A DNA stretch of 64,000 bases from Fragilariopsis cylindrus CCMP1102 (lineage: Eukaryota; Bacillariophyta; Bacillariophyceae; Bacillariales; Bacillariaceae). The translations under genes and the position numbers were made by a program. The notes beneath the pieces were generated by a model that was not told the origin of the DNA, made no database searches, and was given only the letters and a program-made list of their open reading frames with translations. The DNA lies in NCBI GenBank assembly GCA_900095095.1, contig FMBT01000336.1, forward strand, positions 62,001 through 126,000, written 5' to 3'. Below, in pieces: positions 42,852-53,497 of this stretch (position 1 is the stretch's first letter; each line of letters opens with the position of its first letter).

Positions 42852-43955
42852 TTATATATTTAATAATACAGAACAACATGTTAATGCACCATCACATTTT
42901 GCTGCCTCATTCAATGAAACAAATTCAAGTTGTATATTCCTTTCATTCGCAACTTCTTGTAATATAGTACGTGTCTTATGATCATTTTCATTTGATAATT
43001 GTGCTAACAATGCTCCACCACCCTGACCACTATTAGTATTAACAGCAACAACATTACAGGATAATGTGGCATGATTTGGTAGACGTATAATATCATAGTT
43101 GGAGGAGGATTCATTGAACATAGTTTGAATCACATAATTACCAATATCATTATTAGGTACTAATAATGTCTGTTCATCAATATGTGTGATAATTGATTTT
43201 AAATGCAATGCCCCCACTCGTTGTTTAAATGGTATTGGTATAACTTCTATATCTAATCCAGTCTGTAAAATTGATATTGCTTCATAATTGGTACGTTCCC
43301 CTGACACACCGACAAATAAATGCCGTCCAGTATATAAGACATCACCACCATCACAATAGGATGTTGCTATACCCGTTTTATATTCCTCATTTTTATTATT
43401 TATATCTCTCATATCAGTGACATCCATCCCTAATTGATGTTGAAGTACTGTATTAATGGTATCTACTTCCTGTCGACGTGAGATATGACCAGGATTGGTG
43501 ATCACAGCCTTATTACCAATAGCAACTACCGTATCTTCAACAAACATAGAATCCGGTAACTCATCTAAGGGTGGTAAACATAACACAGGAATATACTTCC
43601 GTAACACTTGTAAATAATTGGAATGTTCGATCTTGGCACGATAATAATTAATGTTACTTTTGTTATTGCTGCTGCTGCTGCTGTTATCTGGCATTGTCAC
43701 AGCATTTGATAATGATGTTGGTACCTCACGTGCAATTGCAAGAGAATACATTCTACTACTACTACTACTAGTATTTTTCATCAGGCGACGATGCTGCACC
43801 GATCTTCTCATCGTCGTCAAGTAATAGGCGTTAGAAGAAGCTTTATGCAAAATGTTCATGGTTGATTTTTTTCTTTCTCTAGGTCTGTTCAATATGAAAG
43901 GTTGTTGTCGAAATAAAAATAACATAAAACGAAAGATCGTAACTTTTTTTTTCAT
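42852..43955 (-). CDS. DDAH: Dimethylarginine dimethylaminohydrolase (DDAH)
   Basis: The frame opens at ATG 43955, but the ATG at 43859 (MNILHKASSNAYYL) is also likely, since the first 32 residues look like leader sequence. The enzyme core has LPDSMFVEDTVVAIGNKAVI, PGHISRRQEVDTI, YCDGGDVLYTGRHLFVG, ERTNYEAISILQ and GALHLKSIITHID. It ends in GALTCCSVLLNI, which holds the catalytic Cys in the same place as mammalian DDAH (LTCCSVL). The His in LHLKS completes the site. The reaction is hydrolysis of asymmetric methylarginines to citrulline and methylamines, removing nitric-oxide-synthase inhibitors. Arginine deiminase relatives are excluded by the DDAH-type C-terminus. The N-terminus is Ser/Arg-rich and might target a mitochondrion or plastid. 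Intron-free, intact. Confidence 0.92.
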   Translation of the reverse strand: MKKKVTIFRFMLFLFRQQPFILNRPRERKKSTMNILHKASSNAYYLTTMRRSVQHRRLMKNTSSSSSRMYSLAIAREVPTSLSNAVTMPDNSSSSSNNKSNINYYRAKIEHSNYLQVLRKYIPVLCLPPLDELPDSMFVEDTVVAIGNKAVITNPGHISRRQEVDTINTVLQHQLGMDVTDMRDINNKNEEYKTGIATSYCDGGDVLYTGRHLFVGVSGERTNYEAISILQTGLDIEVIPIPFKQRVGALHLKSIITHIDEQTLLVPNNDIGNYVIQTMFNESSSNYDIIRLPNHATLSCNVVAVNTNSGQGGGALLAQLSNENDHKTRTILQEVANERNIQLEFVSLNEAAKCDGALTCCSVLLNI

Positions 43956-44260
43956 TCTTGGATCGGATTATTAGGTTGTTCATTCGGGGGCAGCGTCGCG
44001 TCAGGCATGGCAGGCAGGCAGGGGTCAATCAATCCCCCGCCCATTACGATCACCTTGATTAACTGTGCCCCTAAATAAAAATGACAAATCCATCATCGCG
44101 CCAAAAATTAATTGACGAAGCAAGTTTTATGCGTTGAACAGTATTGATGTGCTACGGTACAGTAGCTCTGAGAGATAAAGCTTTTCCATACTCATCATGC
44201 AACAGCCAATTAAGCTCCTAGTATCTTGACAAGAGGCAGTCTCTTGGGTAGCTCTTTGAC

Positions 44261-44320
<60 letters not shown>

Positions 44321-44401
44321 TTCGATTCGATAGGTACGAAAGGAATTACCGAAACTGCTGACAAAATCGAAATCGAAACTGAAATTTAATCAAATCATAA
44401 A
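43956..44401. promoter_or_regulatory. Divergent region DDAH/DDX11 with E2F-like site and (AG)n
   Basis: GCGCCAAAAA at 44098-44107 (TTTTTGGCGC on the other strand) matches the E2F/DP consensus TTTSSCGC. It lies about 295 bp upstream of the DDX11-type gene. A long (AG)n tract (44264-44317) lies in the leader. Confidence 0.45.
44264..44317. repeat. (AG)n microsatellite
   Basis: About 27 AG units in the leader of the helicase gene. Confidence 0.95.
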
Positions 44402-47400
44402 ATGATGTCGTCATCCCTCCTATCATCTACTGTTCCAACATCAGCAACAAAAATATCGTCATCATCATCAAGAACAATGGCGATGTCGAAAGCTGATAAA
44501 GAACAAGATCAATCATCATCATCACTATCATCATCAGCATTGGTCGACCCTGAGTATCCAACATCAAAATCTGTTCCATTTCCTTTTCCAACTGGACCAT
44601 ATAAACAACAAGCAGCATTAATGGATACCTTACTGGATGGTATTCCCCGAAACACAGCTTCACATACAACGACTCGTATTTTAGCATTAGAATCACCAAC
44701 TGGAACTGGTAAAAGTTTATCATTAGCCTGCGCTGGACTGGCATGGCTTGAATATGAAGAATTCTTATATTATAATAATAATAATAATAACAGCAATGAC
44801 AATGAAGACACCAATAAAGACAACAATGATGTCAACGATCATAATAAGGCAAACACAATAATATCTCCCACCAGTGTTGTCACTACTACTACAGGAATTG
44901 ATTGGTTAGATTCTTGGCAACCTACTCCAGATAACAATGACAAAAAGAAAAACAACAAAAACAAAAACCAACATGAACGTGACAAAGAAAGACATATGAA
45001 ACTTGTTGAAAAATTGAATGAATTACGTGATCAATTACATCCCACTCGAACTACTTCTTCTACTTCTACATCATTATCAAATCAAAATCAAAAACAAGAT
45101 CAAGATCAACAGAAAAGACAATTAGAACAACGACGTGAAAATATGTTACGGATGGCATTGACAAAGTCTAGAATGGAGGAAAGAAAACGATTGAAGAAAA
45201 GAAAACGAAGTAATAATAATCCAATGAATAGGAAGAAAGTTACTTTGGCGTATGAGAAAGAAGAAAATGAGGATGATTCGGATTCATCGGATGATGATGA
45301 TTCATCATATGATTATTATAATAATGATTACTCGAAACTCAAAATGAAGAAAAAGAACAAAACTTTTATTCCTGGTACTGCTGAATGGTTATTACAACGA
45401 CAACAACAATCGCAATCGCAATCACAATCACAACAACAACATCAATCTGCATTATCATCTTCTCGTCCAGAAACTGATCTACTATCATCATCATCATCAA
45501 TATCACAAACTCTTGTACTACCACCACCACCACCACTACCACCACCACAAATTTTATATGCTGCAAGGACACATTCACAGTTATCACAATTTGTACAAGA
45601 AATACGTAAAACGAAATGGGGGAAAACATTACGTGTGGTGGCATTAGGTAGTCGTGGACAAGGATTATGTGGTGAATTTACAAATACAAGCACAAACACT
45701 ACTAGTACAACAACAACAACAAAGAAAAAGAAATTTCTTTCGGAAAGTAAATTAACAGAAGCCTGTTTGGAGTTACGAAAAAGTTCTAAAAAATGTTCCC
45801 AATATGTCAATAATGAATCGATTGCAACATTAGCATTACATGGATTAGTGGAAGCCACTGATCTAGAAGATATTGCAAAATTAGGGAAAACAAATAACAC
45901 ATGTGCTTATTATGCCACACGGATGTCCATACCAATTGCACAATTAATTGTCTTACCCTATTCATTATTGTGTAGTAAAAAAAGTCGAGTATCATTAGGA
46001 TTACAAATACATTCCAATACATTAGTATTGGTCGATGAGGCACATAATTTACCAGATGCGATCAGTAATTTAAATAGTGTAACAATCACAAAATCAATGA
46101 CAGTCAAAGCACAACAACAATTAGATAATTATTTAATAAGATACGTGGATAAATTATCATCCTCTAATCTTCGTTTATTAGGACAATTAAAATTATTAAT
46201 ACGTGGATTAATATCAAGTATGACAACAACGACAGGAGGAGAAGGGGGAGGTAGCAAAAAGAAACAACGGCAACTCGAACGGCAACTCGATCAGCAACAG
46301 CAACAGCAACAGCAACAATCAGAGCACCAAAAACAACGGTACTTGTTGTCATCAAGTCAATTCTTGGTTTCACAACGATTAGAAACTATTAACTTATTTC
46401 CCGTTCTCAGGTATATGGAAGAATCGAAGTTATCACAAAAGTTGTTAGGGTTTATGACGGCCCCATCATCGAAATCGTCATCGTCGACGAAAGTGGAAGG
46501 TGATAACAACAAGAGAGATGGAAATAACGACGATGGAGGTGATAAAGCTGATAATGTTTCCGTTACTTCCCACATCTCTCCCATGTCGGTTTTGGAAACA
46601 TTCCTAGAAAAACTTACGTACGCCAATGACGACGATGGACAGGTGGTCATTGACAAAGGAACAGAATGTTATGAAGGAGGGAGTAATACAGCCGATAACA
46701 GCAGCAGCAACAACGATAACGATAACAATATCACTTCTTCCTACGAAAAAGAACCACAATTACGATTCTGTGTTTTGAATCCTGCCGTACAGGCCCGGGA
46801 TGAGTTATGGACGTCACCAAGAGCTATTGCATTGGTAGGTGGAACACTACAACCCTTAGATGTAATGATGAGAGAATTAGTTCCAGGCAATATTGCAACC
46901 CATGCTGCGACTGCACAATCGATGTGGACGACGAACAACAAGAATCGACGTGTAGAAACTAAGAAACTGGCAACAACGACAACAACAACGCCTGATAAAC
47001 ATAGTAGTCATCGGTTGTACCGAAGTGATGATTTCTGGGCCTTCACTTGTGGTCACGTTGTGGATCCGTCTCATGTACTTTTGCAATCTTTGACGAAGGT
47101 TGATGGTGTTAACATCGATGTTAGACACAAGACACGGTCAACTCAAGCCGTTACTACGGCTATCGGAAAAGCATTAGTCCGACTCTGTCAAAGTGTTCCA
47201 CATGGTGTGGTAGTATTTTTGCCATCGTACAAGTATGAAGCAGTTTTAGTCGATGCTTGGAGGAAACGTACTGCTGCTGGCACCAGTAGTCCGAAGAGTA
47301 TTTGGAACCAACTTGAGGAAACTACGACCGTTATTCGTGAACCGAAGCAAGCATCTCAGGTAGAATCAACGTTGACTCGATACTCCCGTAACGCTACAAA

Positions 47401-47869
47401 ATCTTCTCGTGGTGCGTTGCTTTTGTCAGTAGTCGGTGGGAAGCTTTCGGAGGGCATCAATTTTGCCGACGATCTTTGTCGATGTGTTGTTGTGGTTGGA
47501 TTGCCATTCGCTGATCGATCTGATCCATTGTTGCAAGAAAAACTCAAGCTTGTAGCGAATGGTAGTATTGGTATTGGTAATGGCAACAGTAGTAACAGTA
47601 ACATGCTTCAATCTACGGCGGCACGTGACTATTATAGAAGCTTGTGTTTGCGTGCCGTCAATCAAAGCGTCGGTCGGGCGATAAGACATGCGAAGGATTG
47701 GGCCACGATTGTTTTAATGGACGAACGATACCCCGCCGATGAGGCCATCGCTCGTGGATTACCCTCGTGGTTGACAGATAGCACTCCATCTTGGAGAAGA
47801 GACTTGGGTGACCTGAATAGCGTCATTCGTCGGACGGAAACGTTTTTTGCTACACGTACCTCGTCGTGA
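44402..47869 (+). CDS. DDX11: DDX11/CHL1-type iron-sulphur DNA helicase
   Basis: A single 1155-aa frame with XPD-family order: FPFPTGPYKQQAALMDTLLD, Walker A ESPTGTGKSLSLA, GIDWLDSWQP, a long acidic/basic low-complexity insert, then LYAARTHSQLSQFVQEI and ALGSRGQGLCGEF. Four Cys that can hold a 4Fe-4S cluster follow (GLCGE, TEACLE, KKCSQY, NTCAYY), and the DEAH box is LVDEAHNLPD. The second motor domain has RAIALVGGTLQPLDVM, GVVVFLPSYKY, GGKLSEGINFADDLCRCVVV and QSVGRAIRHAKDWATIVLMD. The DWLDSW segment and long insert favour DDX11/CHL1 over XPD, FANCJ or RTEL1. It unwinds DNA during replication and supports sister-chromatid cohesion in the nucleus. Poly-Q, poly-N and poly-S runs are notable. 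Intron-free. Confidence 0.93.
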   Translation: MMSSSLLSSTVPTSATKISSSSSRTMAMSKADKEQDQSSSSLSSSALVDPEYPTSKSVPFPFPTGPYKQQAALMDTLLDGIPRNTASHTTTRILALESPTGTGKSLSLACAGLAWLEYEEFLYYNNNNNNSNDNEDTNKDNNDVNDHNKANTIISPTSVVTTTTGIDWLDSWQPTPDNNDKKKNNKNKNQHERDKERHMKLVEKLNELRDQLHPTRTTSSTSTSLSNQNQKQDQDQQKRQLEQRRENMLRMALTKSRMEERKRLKKRKRSNNNPMNRKKVTLAYEKEENEDDSDSSDDDDSSYDYYNNDYSKLKMKKKNKTFIPGTAEWLLQRQQQSQSQSQSQQQHQSALSSSRPETDLLSSSSSISQTLVLPPPPPLPPPQILYAARTHSQLSQFVQEIRKTKWGKTLRVVALGSRGQGLCGEFTNTSTNTTSTTTTTKKKKFLSESKLTEACLELRKSSKKCSQYVNNESIATLALHGLVEATDLEDIAKLGKTNNTCAYYATRMSIPIAQLIVLPYSLLCSKKSRVSLGLQIHSNTLVLVDEAHNLPDAISNLNSVTITKSMTVKAQQQLDNYLIRYVDKLSSSNLRLLGQLKLLIRGLISSMTTTTGGEGGGSKKKQRQLERQLDQQQQQQQQQSEHQKQRYLLSSSQFLVSQRLETINLFPVLRYMEESKLSQKLLGFMTAPSSKSSSSTKVEGDNNKRDGNNDDGGDKADNVSVTSHISPMSVLETFLEKLTYANDDDGQVVIDKGTECYEGGSNTADNSSSNNDNDNNITSSYEKEPQLRFCVLNPAVQARDELWTSPRAIALVGGTLQPLDVMMRELVPGNIATHAATAQSMWTTNNKNRRVETKKLATTTTTTPDKHSSHRLYRSDDFWAFTCGHVVDPSHVLLQSLTKVDGVNIDVRHKTRSTQAVTTAIGKALVRLCQSVPHGVVVFLPSYKYEAVLVDAWRKRTAAGTSSPKSIWNQLEETTTVIREPKQASQVESTLTRYSRNATKSSRGALLLSVVGGKLSEGINFADDLCRCVVVVGLPFADRSDPLLQEKLKLVANGSIGIGNGNSSNSNMLQSTAARDYYRSLCLRAVNQSVGRAIRHAKDWATIVLMDERYPADEAIARGLPSWLTDSTPSWRRDLGDLNSVIRRTETFFATRTSS

Positions 47870-48127
47870 GATGCTACAGAAACGAAATGTTTATATTAAA
47901 ATGGTTAATTTCTACGGATCATTCATTTCTCTTCAAATACCGCATTAATTATCATCAATTCTACTATATTCCGGCCTTCATACCATAAGTAACTAGAGTG
48001 CATTAATTGTAGGTATTATTTCGTTGAGAAGAATGGGAAAACCCTGTTGAAAAAAAACAAATGAATTGATCAGAATCAATCGAATCAACTTTAATGACAA
48101 GCAAAACTCGTGCCGATTATTATAGTA

Positions 48128-49393
48128 TTATCGATCCGTCGGGAGATCGTCAAACGTTTTTCCGTTGATAATGAACTTTGTCGCAGAAGACGGCGACGTA
48201 TGCAATTCCACGTCGGCTTCATCTCGCATAGCTGATATAAAGATTGAACACATTATCGTATGTGTACATAAAGCACGACTACTCCAATCTAGATCGGCCC
48301 TACCACCTTGTCGAATATTTTGTACGGACTCGCTAAATTTAGATACGAGACATTGGACATGATCGCATGGTTCGACTTCAACAATATCATCCTTTCCTAA
48401 AGAATCGCCCAGAATGAATGACGACGATCCAACGAATGGCCCCTCGTACGCACCGAAATTTCCACTCCGACCTTGACCACCTACCAGGTCATCAACTTTT
48501 AGTACCCCCTTTTCACAAACAACCTCAAATTGCGACCGGTGTGGGCACAAACAACTGGCATCAATGACGGCACGACCACCATTTTTGAACCACAAATAGG
48601 CCTCACATTCAATAATCGCACCCAATGAGTTGAATTTCGTGTGAAGTGCACGAACCTTCGTTGGAAGTTCCCAACCAAAAGCCCATGCAACGGCGCCTAT
48701 TGGATAATGGCCAATATTACCTAACATTCCAAATCGTTCTCTGGATGGATTAGTACTAACATTGCCCCCTTCAACCCAATCTTTGTCAACCAGACCATTG
48801 CTACCCCAACTAAAACTTGCAGACACACGATGGACTTTTCCTAGATTATTTCCATAGAGTTCTTCTTCCATTTTTTTGGTTCGATTTGAATGATACCACA
48901 TGGTTCCATCCATAAATTGAACATTTTTTTCTACTGCAAGATCTAAAATTGATTTTAGTTCCAAAACAGTTCCACCCGCTGGTTTCTCACTGTATATATG
49001 TTTCCCATGTTCAAGAGCTTTTATAATAAAATCATTCTTAACACGTGCTGGAAGTGGCACATACACTGCATCGATGCCATTCGATGACAGTACCTCATCA
49101 TGAGTCATCCCCCGACAACGACGATCATCATTGGCATCAATTGAAGATTCCGTACCCTCTACTGCATCCTTACTACTACCAGGATCACCAGATAATGGAG
49201 GTGAAGGACAATATTTGTTCACGAATGCTTGAGCTCGTTCTTTGCTCCTAGACGAAACACCAACAATAACAGTTGATGGAACTGATAGTAAGCCAGGAAT
49301 TACCTTATTCTTAGCAATTTCGGCCGTTGAAACGATGGCGAATGTAACAACGGCGGTGGGATCATCGACGGTAGCAGTAGAACTGGATGTCAT
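48128..49393 (-). CDS. Gfo/Idh/MocA-family oxidoreductase
   Basis: The ATG at 49393 begins a short Ser/Thr-rich leader. The N-terminal Rossmann half starts at VTFAIVSTAEIAKNKVIPGL, with VIVGVSSRSKERAQAFVNKY. The family EKP motif is in HIYSEKPAGGTVLELKSILD, whose Lys acts in proton transfer or hydride positioning. The C-terminal half (TMWYHSNRTKKMEEELYGN, GMLGNIGHYPIGAVAWAFG, FEVVCEKGVLKVDD) resembles sugar and trans-dihydrodiol dehydrogenases. At 421 aa it is slightly longer than usual because of an insert around GDPGSSKDAVEGTES. It would oxidise a sugar- or cyclitol-like alcohol with NAD(P). The substrate is not predictable. The gene is convergent with the helicase gene, 258 bp away. Confidence 0.9.
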   Translation of the reverse strand: MTSSSTATVDDPTAVVTFAIVSTAEIAKNKVIPGLLSVPSTVIVGVSSRSKERAQAFVNKYCPSPPLSGDPGSSKDAVEGTESSIDANDDRRCRGMTHDEVLSSNGIDAVYVPLPARVKNDFIIKALEHGKHIYSEKPAGGTVLELKSILDLAVEKNVQFMDGTMWYHSNRTKKMEEELYGNNLGKVHRVSASFSWGSNGLVDKDWVEGGNVSTNPSRERFGMLGNIGHYPIGAVAWAFGWELPTKVRALHTKFNSLGAIIECEAYLWFKNGGRAVIDASCLCPHRSQFEVVCEKGVLKVDDLVGGQGRSGNFGAYEGPFVGSSSFILGDSLGKDDIVEVEPCDHVQCLVSKFSESVQNIRQGGRADLDWSSRALCTHTIMCSIFISAMRDEADVELHTSPSSATKFIINGKTFDDLPTDR

Positions 49394-50315
49394 CGTTACT
49401 TGCGTATTGTTAGATCCTCTCTATTAAAATACCTTCCTTAATGACTTGTGTTAATGGAACTAGAATTGGAAATAGGCACTCGGAATGGAACTTGGAATTG
49501 AACTCGAAAAGATCTCGGTGAACTAGGAAAAGATCTCGGCGAAAGAGAAGGCAAAACCCGAACCGAACTTTGCTTTCTTCATAAAGAGCACGACAAATTG
49601 AACCTCTTGACACTGATATATTCGAAGAATTATTTAAAAAAAAGTGAAAAATATCAGTTCTTTTGAAAGTTTCTCACCTCCCCCTCCTGTGATTGAGGAC
49701 AGACTCACTCGTGCTGTGCGCGCTAAAATTAAAATTTGGATGGATTAATAGTTATTAAAAATTATTAGTATTTCGACAGCTGGCCTGTGTAACTACTACT
49801 AGTAACTACGTTGAAGTCTACTTTGAAGTCTACTGCAGAGATGCAATACCAGAACTGACCAATATGGGGGATATTGCTGAAGTTGTGCGGAAGTAGACTT
49901 GAACGATAGGCCGTGAGATAGCTTAAGATTTGACCAATAGGGTTTATTATTTTGACTGCCACCGAAGGGATCCTTCTAATCTCTAGAACTCATGATGCCT
50001 CGATCTCATTCTTGTGCAATTTTCCCCAGTCAAGATTATTATAGAATAAATGTCCTTTAATATCATCAATTATAGATACTTTGCACCCAAGGTGTTTATC
50101 TGTTATATAGCATGATCGAAATTTTGAGGATCTTCCGGGAAGGCCCTCAAAAACTCTGATAATGCTATATACTAGCAACAAATTCTGATCAAAGTAATAT
50201 TTAGACGTTAACTTTTTGAGATCGTCGTTTGTGCAGTTTAGCAGCAACACATTACAGCTTCCTTGGCAAAAGATAACTGATGTTTTTCTTAAGATTCGGG
50301 GGTCATCTGATTCTT
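49394..50315. other. Intergenic; copy B of the dispersed repeat
   Basis: It contains the repeat at 49631-49710. A minus-strand 111-codon frame (49990-50325) begins with GTG inside the next gene, has no family features and is probably chance. Confidence 0.45.
49631..49710 (-). repeat. Dispersed ~80-bp repeat, copy B
   Basis: Inverted partner of 34441-34520, matching almost end to end apart from a few substitutions and 1-2 base indels. Confidence 0.85.
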
Positions 50316-51113
50316 TCAAAAACACGATCCAGGACTACGTCGCATACGGTCAATGGAGTCCTGGAGCCCTTGCTGTGCCACACGTAACCGTCGTGAGGTC
50401 GTTCGTGCAGTGAGGACGGCAGGTCGAATTTCCAGTGCCACACCCAGTGCTGGTAGTGGATTGATCAGGGCTGCCACCCATAACGCACGCGCATTCGGTT
50501 CCTCGGGAATACTACATCCCAAATCGTGTACAATTCCTCGCAGTTGGCCCGGGAAGCGTTCCCTCCCGGTGACCTTGACTGTTTCCTCCCATTCACTTGC
50601 GAGGTCACCAATCGTTGCACACAACGCCATAATCTTTTCGGTGGTAACCTCGGTTGGTTCTTCGTCGACGCTCAGTGCTAAATCATCTTCATTGAGATTT
50701 GTTGTAAGCCAACGCACACGTCCTTGGCGTCCGTTCCATCTCGATCCTTCATCTATTCCTTCGTCGTCAATCTCTGCGATCCTTCCGGTCGTGGCCAGAG
50801 TCACCACAGGGGTGCTGCTGCATCCATCAGAGGTGCTACTACTGATATTACTACTATCTTCAAGAAGAACAACTTCCACACCACGAGCATGAAGCGATAG
50901 TCCCTCTCTTCCAACAACAACGATTGGATCTTGTTCGTTCCTACAGAACTCTTCAAATGATCGGGGTGGCTGTTCCGTGTCAAGCCGCAGTCGTTGGCCG
51001 GGAACCAACGTATCAAGAACTAACAAGCGCACAGTGGCAGAGGTAGAGGTAGAGCTGAGAGATTGCACTTCCTCTCCGAGCAGGATCCAAACAACGGTCC
51101 AGATGAAGATCAT
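50316..51113 (-). CDS. LON-substrate-binding-domain-like protein with signal peptide
   Basis: I chose the ATG at 51113 because it gives a neat signal segment (MIFIWTVVWILLGEEVQSLSS); an in-frame ATG 18 codons upstream is possible. The 265-aa chain continues with VRLLVLDTLVPGQRLRLDTE, DPIVVVGREGLSLHARGVEV, TGRIAEIDDEG and RQGRVRWLTTN. It closes with a helical section (LWVAALINPLPALGVALEI, TTSRRLRVAQQGL). The strand-rich N-half followed by a helical bundle with a final RL..AQ..L helix matches the N-terminal LON/PUA-like domain of Lon proteases, cereblon and small secreted or plastid LON-only proteins. There is no protease domain. Plastid or ER destination is inferred from the leader. The ligand is unknown. 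Confidence 0.65.
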   Translation of the reverse strand: MIFIWTVVWILLGEEVQSLSSTSTSATVRLLVLDTLVPGQRLRLDTEQPPRSFEEFCRNEQDPIVVVGREGLSLHARGVEVVLLEDSSNISSSTSDGCSSTPVVTLATTGRIAEIDDEGIDEGSRWNGRQGRVRWLTTNLNEDDLALSVDEEPTEVTTEKIMALCATIGDLASEWEETVKVTGRERFPGQLRGIVHDLGCSIPEEPNARALWVAALINPLPALGVALEIRPAVLTARTTSRRLRVAQQGLQDSIDRMRRSPGSCF

Positions 51114-51460
51114 GTTGGTGTTGTAACTTGTTTTTTTGTTACGTATTTCTGTTCTCATCTCACTCAAACCCCCGTGCGCGCGAAAATTAAAATGTGATGT
51201 ACTTTGTCCACGGGGATAGGCACGATAATATTTAACGCGCTAAAGCGCGCACCTTTTGGCGGAAAAATGCACGATAGAAATTTACGTGACAAAAGGATAT
51301 ACACACACACGTAACTCACTCACCGTTGGCAAGTTCTTCACTCAGCTTCAATAAATCTTTGCTTTGAAGTAGTATTTCGTTATCCGTCGTTTATCCAACT
51401 ACAGTACAAATAAAAATAAAGCAAAAACAATCATCGCCTGTCTAACTTACTATTCTAAAG
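51114..51460. promoter_or_regulatory. Divergent promoter, GCGC-rich with E2F-like word
   Basis: GCGCGC precedes AAAATTAAAAT near 51177, and CCTTTTGGCGGAAAAA near 51250 resembles an E2F site. It serves the LON-like gene (minus) and the kelch gene (plus). No gene inside. Confidence 0.35.
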
Positions 51461-52554
51461 ATGGCGAATATGATTGTCAATAATACTGTCAAGTTTCACT
51501 GGTCTCAGATCAATCCAATTCCTGATCCCAACCATGGTGTACCATGCGAACGTAGTTCCCATGGATTATCACTTATAAAAATGGTACAATTTTATTTCTT
51601 CATGGGGGGGAACAAGTGGCTCGAACACCGGTGGAGGCATCACAAACAACATGGATTGCAGTACAAGTGGAGTGTAATAAAGATGTTTGGGCATGGCGCT
51701 GTATTGGTACTGATGTTTGTCCACCTGCTCGTGTCGCACATGCTCAAGCTGTATATAAAGATTCACAAATATATATATTTGGTGGTCGGGCCGGTATATC
51801 TATGGGAGAAGCAGCAATGAATGATTTGTGGAGATTAGATTCTAGTAGCAGGACATGGACATTGGTAAAACCGGATTTGGAACACGGGGATGCACCACCG
51901 GAGGTACGATCCTTTCATAAAATGGTATGTATTGGTTCCTCATTGTATGTGTTTGGCGGGTGTGGTGTTAATGGACGATTAGCAGATCTACATCGTTTTG
52001 ATATTAGAAAAAAGACCTGGCATACCTTATCACCATCCTCATTATTGAAGGGACGGGGTGGTGCTAATTTTCTACCATTTGCCTCCTCGAAACTACTAGG
52101 TGTGGTGGGTGGATTTGCTGGACAGGAATCCAATGATGGTCATTTATTTGATATCGAGACACAACAATGGCAAGAACAGGATATTAATAAGAAACTAACT
52201 GGTCTTCGACCACGTAGTGTTTGTGTATCGGCAAGTTTCCCATCCTTGGGTGTCTCTGTTATTTTTGGTGGTGAAGTAGATCCATCCGAAAAAGGACATG
52301 AGGGAGCGGGTGGGTTTGAAAATGATCTGGTGTTGCTGGAAGAAAAGACCGGTACCTATATTAGTACCGATCCATCGGATGAATCGTTTCCAGAAACAAG
52401 AGGTTGGTCGGATGGAGCGTCCATAGACGACGAATATGATGGTTCGTCTGGAGGAGGAGGAGGAAAACTGTACATTTATGGTGGTCTATCGGGAAATGAT
52501 ACCAAACCTAGAAGGTTGGATGATTTGTGGTGTTTAAATATATCCAAAGCTTAA
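51461..52554 (+). CDS. Kelch-repeat protein with a one-base frame shift
   Basis: Frame 1 starts at ATG 51461 (MANMIVNNTVKFHWSQINPI) and reaches RSSHGLSLIKM...FFMGG. The remaining kelch repeats lie in another frame from 51604 on (EQVARTPVEAS, ARVAHAQAVYKDSQIYIFGG, VRSFHKMVCIGSSLYVFGG, LLGVVGGF, VSVIFGG, KLYIYGG). The switch falls in a run of seven G at 51604-51610; one more G would keep ...FMGG followed by EQVARTP in phase. About five or six kelch blades with the usual GG doublets and Trp spacing are present, enough for one beta-propeller. Kelch propellers act as protein-binding platforms. No other domain was recognised. The shift is either an assembly error in a homopolymer or a recent mutation; the rest of the frame is clean. 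Confidence 0.75.
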
Positions 52555-53442
52555 AAGTCTAATATAATTTGATTTCGACGACGAGATACAACATACAAAA
52601 AGAATGTTATATTATATCATATCATATTTTATTATATTAGATTGAATTGAATGTTAATGAATGAATAAAAAACGCCATAGTAAAGCGGACGAATGGATTT
52701 CCTTTTTTAAATGAAAAAAATGGCATCGATCAATATGATCGGATCGAATCAAGAATCGAACGGATCGTTGAATGCCGAAACAAAAAATGTAGAATGATTA
52801 TGGTTCTGGGATGATTGATGATTGTTTCCCAGGTCTTAGTTGCCCAGAAACTTTCGGCGGCATTGGTTTCTGCAAGTAACACAGTAATGTCAACTTTACT
52901 TTTTGAGAGTGGATAACATGGTTAGTAAAGTAGCAGAATTTTAACTAACATCTACTTTTAAACAAAATTCGAATTCTATTTTATACTCATTTCAATATAG
53001 AGATTATGGAACTTTTTAGTTTCTAACAGCGTAGCAAGAGATGACAATAAAAGAAAGCATCCCTCCTTCCACAAAACCAACTACTAGTGTGTAGGGTATT
53101 TCCAATAATATAAGTTTGAGGAACAACAGCTATGGCAATGGTTGGCACAAACAATAAACAACAGTAAAATTTAGACTAATATAGTAGTGAGTCTACCGTT
53201 GTCTTTTACTACCCTCTCATCCTTTTTAAGGGAACAAGAGCAATGCGATGAGGAGCGCTGCTACTATAAAAATTGCCTTCATTTCGCTGCCAGCCACATT
53301 CCATTCTACCACACTAGAATGAATCTATACACGTATATTGTGTACTTTGTGTGTTTTGGAACACACTTTTTTGAGCATAATAATAATAATGATAGCATTT
53401 TTAAGGATAGTATTTGGAAAGTGTATGTATGTACTAATTGCG

Positions 53443-53497
<55 letters not shown>

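Noticed and set aside
49990-50325. 111-codon minus-strand frame next to the LON-like gene
   Set aside because: Begins with GTG inside the neighbouring gene and shows no conserved motif; kept only as unlikely.
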